DNA from: Zhengitettix transpicula
Lineage: Eukaryota; Arthropoda; Insecta; Orthoptera; Tetrigidae
NCBI GenBank assembly: GCA_037074705.1
Contig: CM073591.1
Location: 180,879,432-180,943,431 of the forward strand
DNA: 64,000 bases
Reading direction: 5' to 3'
The notes below the pieces were generated by a model. The model was not told where the DNA came from. It made no database searches and was given only the letters and a program-made list of their open reading frames with translations. A program made the position numbers and the translations under genes. Below, one piece after another: positions 35,448 through 46,828 of the stretch (the stretch's first letter is position 1; each line of letters starts with the position of its first letter).

Positions 35448-36776
35448 AATAACCAGCTCAGAAGGACAGGAATTCTGGTCTTATTTTTGTCAGATTTGTT
35501 TACGAACTCAGACTGGGATCCTTGAGTGGTTGGTACATATAAAAAAATAATGATAAAATTATGGGTAAGTGACTTTTAGAGAAGGGAAGGGCTATAATAA
35601 GGGCTAATGGATGTGAGCAACATCTGGACGACGGAATTCTAATGGCATAAAATGACAGGACGATGTAATTATTTTAAAAGGAAACGTTTAATTTAATTGA
35701 TTGAGTGGCTCTCGGAGCGGGAGAACGACAACAGATGGTGTTTGTTTCACGAAAGTGGAAATGCAAAAAACTGTGAAAAACAACGGAATATTCGGGAGCC
35801 CGGATATAAATAAGAGGGCAGTTGGACAGAATCAGCAAACTCCTCTATCGCTACCGGAAGGGCGTGGGACAAGTACCAAATGACCGACCTACCTGATGCA
35901 GGTTTTCTAGGGTTTTTCCCTGCATCACTTTTAGGCGAATTGCCGGGTAGGATCCAAACCATAGCCCAGGGGCCCTAGTTAACCCTTGGTTACCTTCCTC
36001 TACCCTACCGCATCCCCCCTTTCAAATCCCTTCCTATGCTATTAAGGGGAGTTGCCACAACGTGGATTACCCTCATGTAGCCTATTACGCTAAAAAAAAT
36101 AAAAAGAAAGAGCTTCATTATCATTTCGTGTGGACGGGAGACGGACGTGTTAGTGGGATAGAGCGGTGGTGCAGGTCCGCAGGGACGGATGCGGGGCCAA
36201 GTTAAAGTGGCCGAAAACAATTGTTATGAACAGTTGGGAGTTTGCAAAAAGGAGAGATCATCGGATGCTAGGCCAAGCTAGGTGGCCGAGAGTAATTAGT
36301 TGGACATCAGTCGTCAACAGTCGGTGGGAGTTTCATCGTGGAGGTCTGTCTGCCAGCAGAGTGTGAGCGCAGCCTGGTGCCTTTTAAGCCTGTATGAAGT
36401 GAGTGTGTGGACCAGAGAGCGTGTAAGTTTATTTTTCTGAATTAATAATTGTATATTGCTAATAAAGGGTAAAAAGTGTCAGATTTCGTTTCAATCATTT
36501 CGTTTCATTTGTTTCATTCGTTTCAATCATTTCATTTCTTTTCATTTCGTTTTTCATTTATTGTAACTGTATTTGTTTAATTGTAACGTATTTTGTTCCG
36601 TTTCCTTATCAACCAAGTAAAGACCCTGAGGGTACCGAGTCTAATTTATTAAATGTAAAATTGTTTTAACTTTATCAAATTTCATTAGATTTGTGTAATT
36701 GAAAATTGTGTTTTAATAAGTAAAAATTTGTTTGTTTAAATTGGTAGTTATATTTTATATTATTCGAGGTATTACA
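35445..36776 (+). mobile_element. Solo LTR, 1332 bp, with nested retroposon A
   Basis: It begins TGTAATAACC after a ~60-bp TA repeat and ends GGTATTACA before ATATATAT. Removing the nested retroposon leaves about 1.06 kb, close to the first copy. TA repeats on both sides again indicate a solo unit. Confidence 0.75.
35832..36107 (+). mobile_element. Retroposon A nested in a solo LTR
   Basis: It is a 5'-truncated copy (from CAGCAAACTCCTCT) to a short impure A tail. LTR sequence resumes on both sides, so this insertion is younger than the LTR. Confidence 0.75.
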
Positions 36777-37019
36777 ATATATATATATATTTAACAGTTG
36801 CCATTTTATTGTAACGATTTATGAATTTTTTTTGAAGTCCATTCGTGTTTAAATTATTAATTGAGTTAAGGGTTTTGTTCACGGGTTGTAACCATTACTT
36901 TGTATGTCATATAGAGGAGACGCAATCTATAAAGTCACCTTTCTATAATATACGGGCAATGATCGTCTCGCGACATCCTCTCTTCCGACATACTTTCCTG
37001 CTGACATCTTAGGTATAAG

Positions 37020-37225
37020 CTTGTGTAAACGTGCCGCTTCAATTCAGAGGGTATGTCATCAATTACAGCCGCTTTGTAGTTTTAAGGGTTAAAGCCAAGT
37101 TTGTTACTTCTTCGCTGGTTAACTATTCCGTCCCATCCATCAGTTCGTCCACCTCCAGGTCTTGTTCTGTAGCCTCGATGTTAAGGAGCTGTCTGAATTT
37201 CTCGGTCCACCTTTCCAGCATGACA
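37020..37225 (-). pseudogene. LINE ORF2 remnant: start of reverse-transcriptase domain
   Basis: On the - strand MLERWTEKFRQLLNIE, LTSEEVTNLALTLK and, after a frameshift, IDDIPSELKRHV match the segment before RT block 1 in jockey/RTE-like ORF2. Stops and frameshifts are present. Confidence 0.6.
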
Positions 37226-37889
37226 ACTCAACTTATTAACATTTAACCGTTCTTAATGTTTACACAAATAGCCTTAAGCTGAAATCCTTTACATAAGTCT
37301 AACATTTTTGTAAAAATTCCGTGTTCATAATTTCTTCTTGTTTTCTCCATTCTATCCATTTTAGCACCCCACTGATCTCTCTTCTATCTAATCAATAATT
37401 TCACTCTTCTGCATGGCTCACGGTACTCCGCCGTGTTTCTCCATGTTATTTATTCGGAGCCGTATTTCGTAATCTGCTTCTATCTTCAACTGCTAATATA
37501 TCCTGCTAATAATATCTTGTCGAACTATTGTGATCCGTCCCATATTTCCAGCGGCTCCCAGTGCCTTGTCCGCTGTCCACTTTATCTAGTCTTTGAGGAT
37601 ATTCTATTCCCCTTCTACCATGTCTCTTAGTTCTCTATTTTCTGTTTCAATTGTAACGTGTTCGCCCGTCTATGTAGATTGACAGAGATCCGTTGCAAGA
37701 AAATGAATGGTTCCATTTCAGCGGTTATTGCTGTTCGACCTGGCTTTAAGATGATTGATGATTTGGGACTTTTAAAAGGAAATGAGATCTAGGAATAATA
37801 TCTGAGGTTTAGACTAGTCGAGGAAAAAGGGTAGTGTGGTGGAGGGAGGATTCGGAAGTTCGGTGGTTGTACCAGTAAAACACAGATTT

Positions 37890-38176
37890 TTTTTTTTTAG
37901 GGCAACAGGCTACATGAGGGTGATCCACATTGGGCAACTCCCCTTTAATAGCATAGGAAGTGATTTGAAAGGGGGGATGCGGAAGGGTAGAGGAAGGTAG
38001 CCAAGGGTTAACTAGGGCCCCCGGGCTATGGTTTAAGGATCCTACCCGGCATTCGCCTAAAGAAATGCAGGGAAAACCCTAGAAAAACCTGCATCGGGTA
38101 GGTCGGGCATTTGGTACTTGTCCCACGCCCTTCCGATGACGGGAGAGGAGTTTGCTGTGAGGACGCAGCTTACTTA
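37890..38176 (-). mobile_element. Retroposon A copy, reverse, 5'-truncated
   Basis: A T-run at 37890-37899 (the A tail) is followed in reverse by the family 3' half, ending at AAGCTGCGTCCTCACAGC. Confidence 0.8.
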
Positions 38177-38179
38177 AAT

Positions 38180-39780
38180 ATAAGAAGTATTATATTTGGC
38201 AGTTTATGTATACTAGCTGTAAGCATAAAGTATAGGAGAAAATGGCAAAGGAAGACAACTAGGGAAAGAGCCTAGTCGGAGAAGTTCCCTTCAATGGCGA
38301 AGGAAGATACTGTCTATGAAGTCTTCGGCGATTGGAGGTTATAAATGGTTAAGGCAATTGCGCGGCGTCCCCGTTTTAAAAATTTGCGTTGCAGATTTCA
38401 CGCGCTGACGTAAAACCTGATTGAGGACGAATTGCAAATGTGGTAGTTATGACCGCGGAGTGTGTAGTTAAAACAGAAAAGGGAGGAAATTTTACACAAT
38501 TGCCAGTTCTTTTTTAAAGCTCTGTACCACTTCTTCCTGCTTCAAACGTTCCATAGCCCAGAGCCGGATTTCCGCTCCGCCAAGCTGTCTGCACCTTCAA
38601 CTTGAGTCTGCCCTTACATACAGCAGGAACACTGTCAGACTATACATTGAGACCGTAATACAAACTCACATCGTGGATGTTCGTTGCATGCATTGCATCT
38701 ACTATTATTACGTGGACAAACTGAATGCATGTTACTCCATCGGGTGTGTAGCGCTATAGTTAAATGATTGGTTAATATATATTTAATTATAGTAGATATA
38801 TAGCTAATTGATCTTAACTAAATCATGAGTAGCCATATTGTGTAAGATTATTTTTATTACTACATTAGCACTGTAACAGACGATACATTCTTTTTCATGA
38901 ATAGTCTGCTGTTGCTATGCTAACTCTGCGATGTTAGGTAAAGGTCTCTCTGTCACACGTAGTATCTGCGACAAAATTTACGTAATTAAACATCGATACA
39001 TCTGTGGTGACAGATATTAGTAAGGGTTGAGAACTTTTCTATTTGAAACCTGACAGGCGTCAGCGTGTCGCGGAGAAAATCCTTGGCGTCTGGACAGAAG
39101 TACGTAGCGAAGGACATCTAGTCTTCACCCAGGGTGATGAAACCATGGGAAGGCCGTGTCTCCAAAAATGAAAACTCCATTGGACACCTCACTGCCTGGA
39201 CCAATAATATTTCTTGAACCAGAAAATATCGACCAAAAATGTCGGTAAGATCGAAATCATTGCACCCAGCAAGGGTGCTGTACAGAATCATTCTTCTTCG
39301 AGTCGTCGGCACTGACAGGCTATATTCTGCGAGCCGTTGGCAGAGATAGACTAATACTATAAAGCGTGTCGTTGGCAGAGAAATTATTCTACGTGTCGTC
39401 GTCTGATACAGATTACTCCTCGAGCATAGATGACGTATCTTTTAGAGATGTGGTTGCACGGAAAGTAACTGCCAAGTATCTCAATCTTTGACGCGCTCAG
39501 GAGGTATTGACGTCCTTGGTAAACCCTGAGATTAAGAGATCCGATTGTATCTCCAGCTAGAGGAAACCATATAGTTTGTATATATTCATGTAAATATTTC
39601 ATTTTATTCAAATTAATATTTACCAATATAAACCGTTAAATGTTCCCTTGATTTTTTTAAGTAAAATCCCGCCGCATTAGAAGTGACATCCAGGTCCGGT
39701 ATGGGAAAAGTAGGTGTCTTACAATTCTACTTGGTCGCAAGAAGATCGTGCCCTCTCCATTGTCGTTTATTTTTTCTTGC
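38180..39780. other. Unidentified moderately GC-rich stretch between LINE remnants
   Basis: It lies between the RT and endonuclease remnants of the - strand LINE and may contain other insertions or its decayed middle. No frame gives a recognisable domain. Confidence 0.4.
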
Positions 39781-39789
39781 AGGGATTGA

Positions 39790-40160
39790 TTCGACCTGAA
39801 AGCTTTTTCTTAGCCGATCTCGGAGTTGAAGTCTGCCATCACTGCTATCATGTCGTAGCGTTACTAAGTTTCTTTCCCCTCTTCGGGTTTGTCCTCTGTG
39901 GGGTGGTGGGCGTTTATAATCGAGATATTTTGGAAGCTCCCTTTAAGTCTGAAAGTCTGAACAATCTATTGTCAATCGAGTCATAGTCTCCACTGACCAG
40001 GGATCCAACTCCCTGTTGATGGTGTTTATGGCTGCTACTGGCTATTTTTCCTAATCCGTCCCACGTATCTTTTTTAGTGCCATGATGTCCCACCTGTACT
40101 TGCGCTCTCTCTCCTCAGTTCATCAAATGCTCGAGGCCTATTTTTAGCACATTACCTGTT
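39790..40160 (-). pseudogene. LINE ORF2 remnant: AP endonuclease domain
   Basis: On the - strand WDIMALKKIRGT, NISIINAHHPTEDKPEEG and MIAVMADFNSEIG follow the endonuclease order of non-LTR retrotransposons (QEIRW-like, NVHAPTED, GDFNA-like). In-frame stops interrupt it. It lies 5' of the RT remnant on the same strand, so both may be one element broken by insertions. Confidence 0.7.
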
Positions 40161-40653
40161 CCGAAAAAATAATTGTTGAACTTATTTGAGACCACAGTCA
40201 ATTTGGTTCGTCGTCGGTTAATCCGTTCAGTATTTCCGAGGTTTATTTTCTTCTTCAGAACTTTGAGTTATTTTACGAGGTAGGAATGTTAACCATATAC
40301 GAAAATGTTGGAATTAAATTGAACATGAACCTGCTTCGAAGTATCTGACTTGTATTTCCGTTATGATTTCGTTGGGTCGCTGAACGGTTCTTGCCAGAAA
40401 ATAATTTAAATTTCCATCTTCCGTTACAATTTATAAAGAGTCTTATAGGAAAGTATTACATATACTGAATTTTCAAACCAAAATATTTTGTTCTGACAGT
40501 GAAAATGTTTAGGTTACATTAGTTTAGTTGTAGATTTAACTATTGTAGGGAAATTAATTTTAGTAATGCATTTATTTGATTCATATTTTACAACACAAAT
40601 AAGTTTTTAATCATGATAAAGGTGAGAGGTTTCAGAATTCCTGAAGTTCCCAT

Positions 40654-40701
40654 TTAGTGCCCGCTGTGAGTCCCGGTCTGATCAGCAGATCGCATTATTT
40701 C
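40654..40701 (-). CDS. Candidate OBP2 last exon (C-terminal tail)
   Basis: About 260 bases downstream of exon 6, the acceptor GTCTTTCTCTAG is followed in the right phase (0) by EIMRSADQTGTHSGH and TAA. It would bring OBP2 to 162 residues, with a tail of 19 after C6, within the family range. The only support is splice signal, phase and position. Confidence 0.4.
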   Translation of the reverse strand, partial: EIMRSADQTGTHSGH

Positions 40702-40960
40702 CTAGAGAAAGACGTACATAGTCAATCTAAAATTATATTGGCAAGAATAATAATACCTGTGCAAAAATCAAAACTTAATATTTGTTAAAGTCCAATGTAG
40801 CTTACTAACTATTTTTTAAAGAAAATGTTGGAATAAAATGAAATTAATAATAATTATGATTCATGTGTGAATATTAAATTATAAACGAGACGTTATCATT
40901 TTATTGTTTCTTCACGTAAAATCTAAAAAGAAAGTACTTATAGCATGGAAACACACTTAC

Positions 40961-41016
40961 TTCAGTTATTACACACTTCACGAAGTCGTAAGATCGTCTA
41001 CACAAGTCAGACTCAT
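40961..41016 (-). CDS. OBP2 exon 6: C5 and C6
   Basis: The acceptor is TTCTTTGTAG and the donor GTAAGTG. It encodes DLCRRSYDFVKCVITE with the C5-x8-C6 signature. Reading past the donor would add a stray cysteine and a basic tail before TAA, which argues for splicing here. Confidence 0.9.
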
Positions 41017-44000
41017 CTACAAAGAAAATTAATTTTAATAAAATTTGAATATCTAGGACATTTGTAACTAATAATAACTTTGAAATGAACTTCCACCTCT
41101 TTGTGCTATGCAGATGTCCACAATTTGATTTGCATAATGCTCCTCTGTATTATTAGGGAAGACTCTGAATATGACTTTAACTAGTTCTTCATCGAAAGCT
41201 CCATTTGCGTCCATCTATCGTTAATAAATATATATTGGTGGTTTTTATTATTTATTAATGATTCAAATGCATATTTTAAAAAGTGTTTTTAATTCAGTGT
41301 AAACTCACCATTCCTGTTCTGTCCATCATACAATGGAGGAAACACTAGAAATAATCAAATTATTATAATTAAAACATAATACACATTAAATGGATATACC
41401 TCAGATAAGAAATAATGAATCAATTACTAATGAACCGTAGTATTTCAATGCTCACAGTTGACATTTAGTGAATACAATTATCTCCAGTTATACGCAGTAT
41501 GCAGTTTCGCGATCTACTGAGATATGAAAACTACATATGAATAACAAGAAAGACAAACTATCCACAAGAATATTCCCAATACCTTAAGAGTGAAAAAAAA
41601 TACTCCCCATACCTGTATGGAGTTGAGTACTCCCGATAATTTTAAGGAGAGAAGATACTCTTTGGTGGATTTTCTTATCTGCAGTTGGTAGCATTGTTAC
41701 CTGTGTTTACTATTTTACGATAAAAAAACATACCTCGTTATTTATTTACGATTGCTTTAATCTCCTCCAGTACGTATTGCAAGAAATAATTGGACAAAGG
41801 CCGAGTGTTGATCCGTGGTTCTGGGAAATATACCGTATTAGCTATTTAAAAGGCGTATCTCAAGAAAACAAAAATTAGTTGCACGGATCGTATAACCTTT
41901 CGAATTTTTTAATTATTATTAGATGTAATCCGGATATCATTATACATTTTATCAATCAAAATATTCCTTGTATTTTATTTTATTAATACGAACTATTTTT
42001 TTTATAGATCTGTAACGCCTCTCACGCGCGTGATTGTGTAATACATTTTCTAATTATAATTCATCCACCTTTATGCTAGGGTTTTCTAACCATGACAGGT
42101 CTGTTTTTCGTGTTTTTAAGAATATGTGTACCAAGTGTTGTTGCAATCTGTCCACGCGTTTAAATCTGTTTACAGATTATCGTAAATACATGCAAATATA
42201 CATATTTTTTTATTTTATAGATTGAGTTAATTGTCACTTTACCATTGGGGTATCATCAGATTCATCTGAAAACCTTCCAATGTGCAGGAGGTCATTCCAG
42301 TAACCTGAAATAAATACAGAAAAACTCAATTCGAGAACTAAGTATTTTGAATTTTAAAATACACGCAAGAATAGTGACATATGCGGACCCAACTTGAACA
42401 ATAGAATACTACAAATTATGGCAATAATCTATAAATATTGTAATGTTAAATAAACTAATTATATAATTGACAGAAAGGCTGAGTAATTGCTGGAAATTGG
42501 TCAGGGAAAATTTAGTATAAACTGTATACAACTTGTGGATAATTAGTATTCTGATAATGACATTTGGCTTCGTAAAATATTATATAATGGGTTTCAGAAC
42601 AGGAGCTTTGGAGCAATATAGCTCAACTATAGTAATATGAAAGGAAGAGACGTTGACAGATGTTACCGCCTCCTCAGATTGCTACAGAGAATATAATTTT
42701 ACAGGTTTGAGAGAAAGATTACGCAATAGATATTGACTGTCTTTTATCACGGGTGACATTCGCACGGCAGGTGCCTAAAGTCCCGAGAAGGAGACTTTTA
42801 ACTATAAAATATAAACAATTAAATGCCGAAAATTTATTCTACTTCCATCTGATTGCCCAGAGTTACCTGGGCTTTTATTAATCCTAATTTTAATAAACAG
42901 GGAAATTAATTAATTTGACACTATTTTCTCGGTCATTTATAACATTTAGTAATTAACCCCTTCTCTCACCGTCGCATCCAGACGCATCATGACAGATGTG
43001 TCCGCATTTACCTCAGCCACCTCCAAAAACAATGACTGAGACACTAGTCTTGGGCATTTTGTCCGTATTATAATTTTTTCCATTTACACCCTCTCGCGAA
43101 GCTGATGGAGGCTGATACGATAGTGGCAACTCCCCTCTTATAGCATAGGAAAGGTATTTGAAAGGGGGGGATGCGGAGGGGTAGATGAAGGTTGCCAAGG
43201 GTTAACTAGGGCCCCTGGGCTATGGTTTAAGGATCCTACCCGGCAATTCGCCTGAAAGTGATGCAAGGAAAACTCTAGAAAAACCTGCATCAGGTCGGGC
43301 ATTTGGTACTTGTCCCACGCTGTTCCGATGGAGGGGTCGCAGCTTTCCCCTCTCCGTGCTTTGATCGGTTTAGGAGGCAGCTGGCCGACTATTCCAAATC
43401 CATTTAATTGTGGCTGCATGCCACAAAGAAGTAGTACGAAAGTGATTACTATACATAACTCATTACGAGACTGGGGAGGTGAATACGAAATACTTAAAAT
43501 AATGAAGTGGTGAATTTACTCACGATTGTCTATTCTGTAAGTTGCATTGCATTCTTCCATCAGTTCAGTAACGTTGATTTTAGAAGCTGTCTCCTCGGCT
43601 AGTGTCATTTTCCTCTGTTAAATATAGTAAAATAATACATAATTACTTCATATCTTCGGGAAAATTTAAATAAGTGCTTGATAATAATTCTAGTGTAGAA
43701 CATAATTATCACAAGAATATGTTTCAGAAATTGCTTGAAACCAATTTAAACTTTTAATTAATATTGTGAATAATTCACGAAAGTATTTTAAATAATAACA
43801 CCATTTCTCTCTCTCCCTTAATGACAATTGCATCAGGAAAATATATAACATAATTCAGACAACGGGAGCTTCAACGAAAATAAAAGCTAAGATACCTGGT
43901 CTGGAAAGGCATCTGCCTTATTGTGAAAATGATAATTTTTGTTTTCACCATACTTTTATTTTTAAACATAATCATCTTTCATATTAATAAATTTCATTCA

Positions 44001-46828
44001 GCCATTATCTCGTCTCTGTAATATCGCTTCTTTATTGGACAAAAAACGTTCGCTAGCGAGGAAAATATTGAGTTTTCAGAACAGATGGAAGTCCGAGGCA
44101 GTCGAACTTCATGATCAGGTGTCCGGTCCTACACTTTATAGTGAAAATCCATCAAAATTATAATCTCCATCGGTTTTGTCCTGATGAAAAATGAATATTC
44201 TTATGCAAAATCTGGTGTGTTTACACGAATTTTTGTGTCCAGTTTCGTTAGTCGGTTAGAATAATATTTCCCAGTTATTAAAATTTTCAAGCCAGTCGAT
44301 GGACTACATTCCGTTCGAATTTAAAGGACAGACATCATGACCTGACCCACCTTCGTCTACTTCAGAGCTGTAGAACCAGCGTGGACAGTAGTTCAGATTC
44401 GGTTGTGTAATGGCGAATCCATGTTTCATTAATTGGGACATGTCTACACAGAAAATCGCTCTTTGATTTCGTAAAATACGCTGAGAACTAATGGTTTCCT
44501 AACAGTGTAAATTGAAAGAGATTTGAAATGCTGAAATGAATTTGGGTTGGATTTAAACCGCCTTTTACGCTATATTTTATCACTGCACCATACAATACCA
44601 CAACTGATTTAAACGACTGAATACAGCCAAAAAATGAGTTAAATTGCTTGTAATTTCACTGGCATTTGTGCTATAAATAGTGAGAGAAGTAAATAACACT
44701 AAAACTGCTTCTAATAATTGCGAGGCTGAGAACTTTCCAGAGCACCCCCGAAACTGATTGAGGAATAGTGATGATATTTCTAAAGAATGTGTTTTAAATC
44801 AAAAAACATCTTTGTCTTGAAATTATGCCTATGTAATATCTTAAGAGAGTAAAAAATCAAATATTAGTATTTTATGAAATCTGTTCTGTTCAAACGCGCC
44901 GATTGAATGTTCAGAGTTTTTTTTATCCGCAAATCCTGTGTCAGTGAATTTAAGAGCACGGTTTGTAACGTTTGCCATTTTAGAAATGACGTATGTCAGT
45001 TTCAAATTGATAAAAACATTTTCACGATTCTATTAAACTCCAAAAAATGCTTAATTATCTCGCCGCATTCTTGTGAATAGCACAAAAAAATAGTTTTTTA
45101 ATGTTCGGAATTTTGCCTAATGACACTTAAATATTTGTAATAAAAATTACTAGGGTTCTATATAATTCGAAGCAAAGAGGATCCAGTCTTTTCCGGACAC
45201 ACACTTGACCGAATAACTTTTTTCCGACAACAATATCCCGATTTACGTTTGCCTGAGAGGTCATTATCTCGATTGACGGATTTTCTCGAAATAAGACAAT
45301 ATTAATCATGTATAACACTTAATATGTTAGTTGTCTTACTATAGATTATAATTATTGTAAATTAAGTTACTCATTAATGCGTGGAACAATTACAACCAAA
45401 TTTGGTACTTGTATCCCCGAAGAAACACTGTGAATTTAATATAATTCTAGAATTCCTAATGGTTGGGGGTGGAAAGGGGTGGTATTTTCAAAATATACGA
45501 TAACGACCTATATTGGCGACGAATAAGTAATTTACGGGGTTGTTAAGATTCATAATGCCATTCTCGATGTGTTCAGTGAAGAAATTCATATCTTGACGGC
45601 ATAAGGATGTCTCTAGGGGTGGGGTGATAAAAAATGCGATAACGTCCGAGATTGCTGTCGAATCCGGAGTTATTGTAATCGCTGGTTTTAGTTAAGGCAT
45701 TCCAGCAGAGTTAAGTTAAAGTTTAACCACTAGGGATAGGGGTGGTTGGGGAAATAATAATAATTTTACTGAAATTTGTGTCGAATAACATAACAGCGGA
45801 TTCGACAAGAATCTGGGGCGATATCAAATTAATATTATGGCCAGAAGATGATAACGCTGAATGTTGTCGAAACGTCGCGAGTTTTCGACGATCTTCTCCA
45901 GTTGGTATCTGTTAACGGTATATTCCAGACACGGTCATTAGCGCAATGTAGACTGTCAGGGGCATAAAAAAAATGCACATTGCCCTCTTTCATTCTGTTT
46001 TTCTCGTTTATTTGCTTGTAGTAAATCTCTACATCTTTTTCTGATCTTCTAGACGATCTATCTATCACATCATCTCTTTACCTAACACTGGCTTTTTCTT
46101 TCTGTTTTTCTTTTATTTTCTTCTTCACTTATCTGTCTTTTACTTCCTCACATTTCTACTCCCAGACAATACCCGAAAAATCTAAATAATAATGTTGCTT
46201 CTAGTTGAACCAGATTCTTTTAATTTACTCCCGTAAATGTTTTACAGTTTTCACTGTGAAGTTAAGTGGAAATTCGACGGACCCGGGAATCGCAGGCGCT
46301 CTAACCACTGACCTACACTGTCGATTTGATTTACGACTCGTACGAAAATGCTAAATTTTTTATACGTTCCTTTTCTACCATTATACATTATTTTCATAGA
46401 ATTTTAAGCCTTTATTCTTACAATGAGGATATGAAAATTTGCTTTCGCCACTATAGATTCAATACGTTGTAAAAGTAATTACTCATTAATAAAATTATTT
46501 TTACATAAAAATAGTGAAATAAGTACATACTTAAAAGAAAAAAATTTCGACTTAAAAATGACCAAATCGTAAAAGTCTGAGTTAAAGTCTTGCTCATTAC
46601 CGTAACGAGAAACAGCAGTGGATCTGAATCAGGGATATGAAAAGAAATTGTTTTCAGATTTTCTAATAGATTGTATAAACACTGTTGTATTATAAGAACG
46701 TAAGCATATATAGTTTTAATAATTTCCAGAAATATTTGTCCAAACCTTACCGAGAAGACCGCTGGGAATGCCAGGATGGCCAACGTTAAGAGCACATGTA
46801 ACGGCTGCATGGTTGCGACCCGACTCAT
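40961..46828 (-). CDS. Odorant-binding protein gene 2 (classical six-Cys OBP)
   Basis: Second secreted OBP. Exons in coding order: 46751-46828, 43524-43614, 42243-42304, 41309-41344, 41097-41214, 40961-41016, then a candidate last exon 40654-40701. Phases are 0,1,0,0,1,0, as in OBP gene 1, and exons 3 and 4 have identical lengths (62 and 36 nt). The signal peptide is MQPLHVLLTLAILAFPAVFS, with an optional upstream Met at 46828. Cysteines fall at residues 48, 78, 82, 124, 134 and 143, spaced C-29-C-3-C-41-C-9-C-8-C. The first intron (3.1 kb) carries an antisense-free copy of retroposon A nearby at 43.1-43.4 kb in intron 2. No stop or frameshift is seen, so the gene is probably functional. The pair most likely arose by tandem duplication; divergence outside the cysteine framework is high. 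Confidence 0.92.
41097..41214 (-). CDS. OBP2 exon 5: C3-C4 region
   Basis: It encodes 39 codons starting MDANGAFDEELVK and ending IVDICIAQR with C4. The donor GTGGAAG is non-canonical after +2 but gives the correct phase 1. The acceptor is ACGATAG. Confidence 0.87.
41309..41344 (-). CDS. OBP2 exon 4: 36-nt microexon with C2 and C3
   Basis: It encodes CFLHCMMDRTGM between TTTCTAG and GTGAGT. It begins with the same five residues as OBP1 exon 4 and has the same phase. Confidence 0.92.
42055..42225 (+). repeat. Dispersed repeat E, copy 1
   Basis: TTTATGCTAGGG to TACATGCAAATATACATA, then a T-rich end; shared with 50220-50400. It resembles the 3' end of a retroposon with a short-repeat tail. Confidence 0.5.
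42243..42304 (-). CDS. OBP2 exon 3: C1-C2 linker
   Basis: The acceptor is TTTATTTCAG and the donor GTAAAG. It encodes YWNDLLHIGRFSDESDDTPM and restores frame, with the same 62-nt length and phases as OBP1 exon 3. Confidence 0.87.
43122..43430 (-). mobile_element. Retroposon A copy in OBP2 intron 2
   Basis: Reverse orientation. It spans GGAATAGTCGGCCAGCTGCC back to GGGGAGTTGCCACTATC. Both ends are clipped and there is no A tail. Confidence 0.75.
43524..43614 (-). CDS. OBP2 exon 2: mature N-terminus with C1
   Basis: The acceptor is TTTAACAG and the donor GTGAGT, phase 0 to 1. It encodes 30 codons, including INVTELMEECNATYRIDN with the first conserved cysteine. Confidence 0.88.
45375..45835 (-). 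repeat. Repeat family B copy, reverse orientation
   Basis: It has the same unit themes as at 1-1230 (GGGGTGGAAAGGGGTGGTAT, TGCTGTCGAATCCGGAGTTA, GGATAGGGGTGGTTGGGG). Confidence 0.55.
45958..46200. mobile_element. Relative of the MITE-like element at 1685-2073
   Basis: It shares the pyrimidine-rich core (TCTTTCTGTTTTTCT, TCTGATCTTCTAGACGATC) and the right end (TTTCTACTCCCAGACAATAC, AATCTAAATAATAAT). The left inverted repeat is not recognisable, so it is truncated or diverged. Confidence 0.5.
46270..46325 (-). mobile_element. tRNA-like SINE head fragment
   Basis: On the - strand it reads TAGGTCAGTGGTTAGAGCGC (box A) then GATTCCCGGGTCC. It is too short and unpaired to be a tRNA gene. Confidence 0.45.
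46751..46828 (-). CDS. OBP2 exon 1: signal peptide
   Basis: ATG at 46828 (MSRVATMQPL...) and a second in-frame ATG at 46810 are both possible starts; the second gives a cleaner signal peptide. It ends VFS at donor GTAAGG, phase 0. A CTTCCGGAAG palindrome lies about 35 bases upstream, but no clear TATA box at standard spacing was found. Confidence 0.85.

Noticed and set aside
29298..36776. The two related LTRs as the 5' and 3' LTRs of one retrotransposon
   Set aside because: Each is flanked on both sides by TA repeats; no primer-binding site follows the first and no gag-pol lies between, where unrelated repeat B sits.
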